Source of the DNA: Saccharospirillum sp040881935
GTDB taxonomy: Bacteria; Pseudomonadota; Gammaproteobacteria; Pseudomonadales; Natronospirillaceae
Reading direction: 5' to 3'
DNA: 64,000 nucleotides
Assembly: GCF_040881935.1 (NCBI RefSeq)
Contig: NZ_JBBECH010000046.1
Span: 41,783-105,782 of the forward strand
The notes under the pieces are model-generated. The model did not search any database, was not told the DNA's origin, and worked only from the letters and a program-made list of their open reading frames with translations. A program made the translations under genes and the position numbers. Positions 60,261-64,000 of the stretch are shown here, one piece after another. Each line of letters begins with the position of its first letter. The stretch's first letter is position 1.

Positions 60261-61940
60261 ATGACTGAATCTTTCGCTGAACTTTTTGAAGAAAGCTTAA
60301 AGACCATTGAAATGGAGCCAGGCTCCATTGTTACCGGCGTTGTTGTTGCAATCGACTCTGACTGGGTAACAGTACATGCTGGCCTGAAATCTGAAGGTGT
60401 CATCCCTCGTTCTCAGTTCCTGAGCGAAGAAGGTGAACTGGAAGTGGCCGTGGGTGACGAAGTTAAAGTTGCCCTGGAAGCGGTAGAAGACGGTTTTGGT
60501 GACACACGCCTGTCGCGTGAGAAAGCCAAGCGTTCTGAAGCCTGGTCTGAGCTGGAAAAAGCTTACGAAGCGGAAGAAGTTGTCAAAGGTATCATCAACG
60601 GCAAGGTCAAAGGTGGCTTTACCGTCGATATCAGCTCTGTACGTGCTTTCCTGCCAGGTTCACTGGTCGACATCCGTCCGGTGCGCGATACCGCTCACCT
60701 GGAAGGCAAAGAGCTGGATTTCAAGGTTATCAAGCTGGACCGTCGTCGTAACAACGTCGTCGTTTCCCGTCGTGCCGTACTGGAAGCTTCCAACAGCGCC
60801 GAGCGTGAAGAACTGTTGGCCAGCCTGCAGGAAGGCCAGGTTGTTAAGGGCATCGTCAAGAACCTGACCGACTACGGCGCTTTCGTAGATCTGGGCGGCG
60901 TTGATGGCTTGCTGCACATCACCGACATGGCGTGGAAGCGCATCAAGCACCCGAGCGAGATTGTTCAGGTAGGTGATGAGATCGACGTTAAAGTGCTGAA
61001 ATTTGACCGTGAGCGTAACCGCGTATCACTGGGTCTGAAGCAGCTGGGTGAAGATCCCTGGGTCGACATCAAAGGCCGTTACCCGGAAGAGTCTGTGGTT
61101 AAGGCACGCGTTACCAACCTGACCGATTACGGCTGCTTTGCCGAGCTGGAAGAAGGCGTTGAAGGTCTGGTTCACGTTTCTGAAATGGATTGGACCAACA
61201 AGAACATTCACCCCTCCAAGGTGGTGTCTGTTGGTGACGACATCGAAGTCATGATTCTCGACATCGATGAAGAGCGTCGTCGTATTTCTCTGGGCATCAA
61301 ACAGACTGTTGTAAACCCATGGGAAGACTTCTCCAATAACTACAACAAGGGCGACAAAGTCTCCGGCAAGATCAAGTCGATCACCGATTTCGGTATCTTC
61401 ATTGGTCTGGAAGGCGGCATTGACGGCCTGGTTCACCTGTCTGACATCAGCTGGAACGAATCCGGTGAAGATGCGGTACGCAAGTACAAGAAAGGTGACG
61501 AGCTGGAAACCACCATTCTGTCGATCGACCCTGAGCGCGAGCGCATTTCACTGGGCATCAAGCAACTGGACAGCGATCCGTTTGCCGAATACGTCAGCGA
61601 AAACGACAAGGGCGCCATCGTGACCGGTACAGTCAAGGAAGTTGATGCCAAGGCCGCTATTATCACCCTGTCTGGCGAAGTCGAAGGCACTCTGAAAGCT
61701 TCTGAAATCTCGCGTGATAAGGTTGAAGACGCGCGCAACGTGTTGAAAGAAGGCGACTCGGTTGAAGCCAAGATCATTAGCGTTGACCGTAAGAACCGTG
61801 CGATCACTCTGTCTGTGAAGTCGAAAGACGTCCAGGACGAGAAAGTCGCGGTTCGTGACCTGAAAGAGAAGACTGTTGAAGCCTCTGGTCCGACCACCAT
61901 CGGTGATCTGATCAAGCAAAAAATGGAGCAGGGCGACTAA
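60261..61940 (+). CDS. rpsA: 30S ribosomal protein S1
   Basis: A 559-residue S1 with six S1 repeats. Repeats 3-6 are nearly regular (GIVKNLTDYGAFVDLGGVDGLLHITDMAW, ARVTNLTDYGCFAELEEGVEGLVHVSEMDW, GKIKSITDFGIFIGLEGGIDGLVHLSDISW). The ATG at 60261 begins the family N-terminus (MTESFAELFEESL); the longer frame reads into leader RNA. It unwinds mRNA at initiation. Codon use looks more biased than its neighbours, as expected for high expression. A terminator follows. Confidence 0.98.
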   Translation: MTESFAELFEESLKTIEMEPGSIVTGVVVAIDSDWVTVHAGLKSEGVIPRSQFLSEEGELEVAVGDEVKVALEAVEDGFGDTRLSREKAKRSEAWSELEKAYEAEEVVKGIINGKVKGGFTVDISSVRAFLPGSLVDIRPVRDTAHLEGKELDFKVIKLDRRRNNVVVSRRAVLEASNSAEREELLASLQEGQVVKGIVKNLTDYGAFVDLGGVDGLLHITDMAWKRIKHPSEIVQVGDEIDVKVLKFDRERNRVSLGLKQLGEDPWVDIKGRYPEESVVKARVTNLTDYGCFAELEEGVEGLVHVSEMDWTNKNIHPSKVVSVGDDIEVMILDIDEERRRISLGIKQTVVNPWEDFSNNYNKGDKVSGKIKSITDFGIFIGLEGGIDGLVHLSDISWNESGEDAVRKYKKGDELETTILSIDPERERISLGIKQLDSDPFAEYVSENDKGAIVTGTVKEVDAKAAIITLSGEVEGTLKASEISRDKVEDARNVLKEGDSVEAKIISVDRKNRAITLSVKSKDVQDEKVAVRDLKEKTVEASGPTTIGDLIKQKMEQGD

Positions 61941-61962
61941 TTGCTCACTCATCCAGAATGAG

Positions 61963-61988
61963 AAAACCGGCCTTGTGCCGGTTTTTTT
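61963..61988 (+). terminator. Rho-independent terminator of rpsA
   Basis: AAAACCGGC-CTTGT-GCCGG-TTTTTTT: a tight G+C stem followed by seven T, 22 bases past the rpsA stop. Confidence 0.93.
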
Positions 61989-62172
61989 GTGTCTGTGAAA
62001 AAGAGAATCTGGCTGAAGTGAGAGTATTTGGCCGGGTAGCTTGGTTGCCGATTGTTCCGACGAATCCCCTGGTGCGTAAAAAAACGTTAAAAAATAAACA
62101 CTTGTGTTATCTCAAAGGGTGAATTAGTCTAAATATTGACCGTAAAGGAACACCCGACCGGGAGGTTCGAAG

Positions 62173-62466
62173 ATGACCAAATCCGAGTTAATCGAACGCA
62201 TCGTCGATCGTCAGAATCAACTGTCAGTCAAAGACGTAGAGCTCGCAATCAAGACAATGCTGGATCACATGGCTGAAAGTCTGGCTGACGGCGAGCGTAT
62301 TGAAATTCGCGGGTTTGGAAGTTTTTCGCTGCATTACCGGTCACCGCGAGTAGGGCGTAACCCCAAAACCGGGGAATCCGTTACCCTGGAAGGTAAGTAT
62401 GTGCCCCATTTCAAGCCGGGTAAGGAATTGCGCGAATCGGTTAATATCGCCATCGAAGACGAATAG
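62173..62466 (+). CDS. ihfB: Integration host factor beta subunit
   Basis: A 97-residue DNA-bending HU/IHF protein. The beta-arm region GFGSFSLHYRSPRVGRNPKTGESVTLEGKYVPHFKPGKEL is IHF-beta-like (RSPRxGRNPKTG with Pro at the intercalating tip). GGGAGG precedes the ATG. It follows the rpsA terminator with a 184-base gap that must carry its own promoter (A+T-rich around 62080-62140). Confidence 0.96.
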   Translation: MTKSELIERIVDRQNQLSVKDVELAIKTMLDHMAESLADGERIEIRGFGSFSLHYRSPRVGRNPKTGESVTLEGKYVPHFKPGKELRESVNIAIEDE

Positions 62467-62512
62467 CGATGCACTCTGTACCCATCCCTAAGCCGGGAGG
62501 CTTGCGTTAACC

Positions 62513-62731
62513 ATGATCGCCCGATCACTCCGACTGCTTATTCTGCTGATACTGGTTGTGTTGTCCTGGCTTCTGGCCTTTGGCAACAATCAAGCCATAA
62601 CCCTGACATTTCTGGGTTGGATGACGCCAGCGTTGCCGCTGTTTGTGTGGCTGGTGCTGGCGGTCTTCCTGGGAATACTGATTGGCTTGGTATTTGGACG
62701 TCTTGCAGGCCGTAAGGCAGTCAGGAAGTAA
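62513..62731 (+). CDS. lapA: LapA domain membrane protein
   Basis: A 72-residue protein with two transmembrane helices (RLLILLILVVLSWLLAFG and PLFVWLVLAVFLGILIGLVFG) and a basic C-terminus (RLAGRKAVRK): the LapA/DUF1049 pattern. It pairs with LapB in lipopolysaccharide assembly, helping control LpxC turnover in E. coli. GGGAGG lies upstream. It ends two bases before the lapB start. Confidence 0.92.
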   Translation: MIARSLRLLILLILVVLSWLLAFGNNQAITLTFLGWMTPALPLFVWLVLAVFLGILIGLVFGRLAGRKAVRK

Positions 62732-62733
62732 CC

Positions 62734-63849
62734 ATGATATCCATGTTGAAACAGGCCTTTCAACGCCTGGTTACTCCCATGTCCGGTCCACGGTTCCAGC
62801 TCGATCCGTTTGAGCCACTGTCGGCACAGCCCGATCGTGAGTTGGATGTGCTGCTGGAGCGACTGGTTGTTGATGACGATACCCTGGAGATTCACCTGGC
62901 ACTGGGTGAATTGTTTCGCAAGCGCGGTCAGATCGACCGGGCCATTCGCGTGCATGAAGCCTTGCTGGAGGCAGACCTGGCCGAAGCGGATATCAGCAGG
63001 GTACGCGTAGAATTGGCTCAGGATTTCTTTTCAGGAGGCTTTCTCGGTCACGCCGAATCCATTCTCGAAACGATGATCGTCGGTGATGGCATGCTGGACT
63101 CCGCCCGGGCGTTTCGATTGTGGCTTGCGGTGCTGGAGCGTGAGCAAGAGTGGGAGCGCGCGATTGAACTGGTGCGTAAATACGGCCAGGCGGGGTCGGG
63201 CAGTATCAGACTGGCGAACTTTTATTGCGAACTGGCGATCAAGCTGAGCCATGAAGGCCAGACAACCGAGGCACGTCTGGCGCTCAAGGAGGCACGTCGG
63301 GTCTCTGACAGCGCCCGAACCTATTGGGTTAGTGCCGAACTGGATACGACTCAGGGTAATTATCATCGAGCTATTCGATGGCTGCGCGATGGCCTGGACC
63401 GGGACGTGCGACGTATTGATGTCATGCTACCGGCCCTGAAACGCCTCAGCCGGTTAACCGGAGGGGAGGCGACCTTCCGCAAGTATCTGGAAACCCTGTA
63501 CCAGCGTCATCCCAGTCATCGCATTCTCAGTGAATTGCTCAACCTGGTCGGCCTGCACGACCCCAGAGCACTGCAATGGCAAAATGAATTTGAACAAATT
63601 GTGCATTCGGGTGCGTCATTTGAGCTGATGCAGCGCTGGATTGAGCAGCGTCAGGACATAGGCGACCGAGCCCGCTCTGTACTGATTGAATCGCTGAAAC
63701 GGATTAAACTGCGGCTATCCGACCAGTACCAGTGTACACACTGCGGTTTCGAATCAACCACGCTGTTGTGGTACTGCCCCCAGTGCGAACGCTGGGAGAC
63801 GCTCTATTCGCGCCATGAACAGCGGACCTTCGAAGCTAGCAATACCTGA
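62734..63849 (+). CDS. lapB: Lipopolysaccharide assembly protein B (LapB/YciM), lacking the N-terminal membrane helix
   Basis: A 371-residue TPR protein ending in a rubredoxin-like metal knuckle (YQCTHCGFESTTLLWYCPQCERWETLY) with two CxxC pairs, diagnostic of LapB. Middle TPR units (EIHLALGELFRKRGQIDRAIRVHEALLEADL) match the family. E. coli LapB starts with a transmembrane helix; here residues 1-30 (KQAFQRLVTPMSGPRFQLDP) are not hydrophobic, and no upstream in-frame start would supply one. It may be recruited to the membrane through LapA. In E. coli LapB guides LpxC to FtsH for degradation. Confidence 0.92.
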   Translation: MISMLKQAFQRLVTPMSGPRFQLDPFEPLSAQPDRELDVLLERLVVDDDTLEIHLALGELFRKRGQIDRAIRVHEALLEADLAEADISRVRVELAQDFFSGGFLGHAESILETMIVGDGMLDSARAFRLWLAVLEREQEWERAIELVRKYGQAGSGSIRLANFYCELAIKLSHEGQTTEARLALKEARRVSDSARTYWVSAELDTTQGNYHRAIRWLRDGLDRDVRRIDVMLPALKRLSRLTGGEATFRKYLETLYQRHPSHRILSELLNLVGLHDPRALQWQNEFEQIVHSGASFELMQRWIEQRQDIGDRARSVLIESLKRIKLRLSDQYQCTHCGFESTTLLWYCPQCERWETLYSRHEQRTFEASNT

Positions 63850-63886
63850 ATACTAAGGTAGGGCGTTGATTTATAACTGAAAATCC

Positions 63887-63914
63887 TTGATTTCAGTATC
63901 TGAGTTGGTATTAT
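63887..63914 (+). promoter_or_regulatory. tRNA-Glu promoter
   Basis: TTGATT (63887-63892), 16-base spacer, TATTAT (63909-63914) with an extended TG (TTGGTATTAT) and a G+C-rich discriminator (TTGCCCCGC), 35 bases upstream of the tRNA 5' end. Pattern expected of a stringently controlled stable-RNA promoter. Confidence 0.7.
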
Positions 63915-63948
63915 TTGCCCCGCTTTCAGCAACCAGCTGAGTGCCTGT

Positions 63949-64000
63949 GTCCCGTTCGTCTAGTGGCCTAGGACACCGCCCTTTCACGGCGGTAACAGGG
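63949..64000 (+). tRNA. tRNA-Glu(UUC), 3' end beyond the window
   Basis: The first 52 bases of a tRNA-Glu gene: acceptor 5' strand GTCCCGT, D arm TCGTCTAGTGGCCTAGGAC, anticodon stem-loop with loop CTTTCAC (anticodon TTC), and variable region GGTAACAGGG. Near-identical to E. coli tRNA-Glu in this part. The T arm and acceptor 3' strand are cut off by the window edge. Nothing else lies between lapB and this gene except its promoter. Confidence 0.95.

Overview
The window is about 58-60% G+C by eye, densely coded, and reads as the chromosome of an aerobic marine gammaproteobacterium close to Pseudomonadales/Oceanospirillales. I base this on FleQ, a finR/fpr pair, a CrbS/CrbR-like (MxtR/ErdR) acetate-type two-component pair, the ubiG-mupP-yciK order, a fused TyrA-AroA, and the gyrA-serC-pheA-tyrA/aroA-cmk-rpsA-ihfB run. 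A Saccharospirillum/Reinekea-like source is only a guess. There is no prophage, transposase, CRISPR array or obvious genomic island.

Layout. 1-946: end of an ATM1/MsbA-like exporter and a GNAT enzyme. 975-4067 (-): glycine betaine/proline ABC importer proXWV. 4490-7615: acyl-CoA genes (CoA hydrolase/hydratase, SDR, thiolase). 7642-9414: divergent finR/fpr. 9729-19449: TetR regulator, two acyl-CoA ligases around a complete Liv-type ABC importer, and an alpha/beta hydrolase, which looks like uptake and CoA activation of an unknown carboxylic acid. 19682-23823: convergent SSS-type hybrid kinase and LuxR regulator. 24093-31596: acnB, RNase II, a small zinc ribbon, a TPR lipoprotein and a class III adenylate cyclase. 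31932-35477: small membrane protein, MscS channel, fleQ and an apparent fleR scar. 35682-41948 (-): trm112-like, yidD, cysS, queD-like, greB, mnmC and a hypothetical. 41955-47874: SH3 protein, yciI, rnm, yciO, scpA, scpB, rluB. 48013-51615 (-): yciK, mupP, ubiG, mtaD. 51959-63849 (+): gyrA, serC, pheA, tyrA-aroA, cmk, rpsA, ihfB, lapA, lapB. A tRNA-Glu(UUC) gene runs off the right edge.

The most unusual material is non-coding. Four intergenic elements (about 4248-4430, 9453-9594, 19489-19603, 35531-35615) share a related core, but each is flanked by long inverted arms whose sequence is private to the locus. Between 38608 and 38831 there are two facing arrays of 17-bp tandem repeats. There is also a 9-bp microsatellite upstream of the Liv binding-protein gene, and a CRP/Vfr-like palindrome beside the adenylate cyclase.

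Protein-level oddities: Arg for the usual Lys and Ala for the usual Gly at two landmark AroA active-site positions; a LapB without its N-terminal membrane helix; a ScpB with long acidic extensions; and a FleR-like C-terminal remnant just after fleQ.
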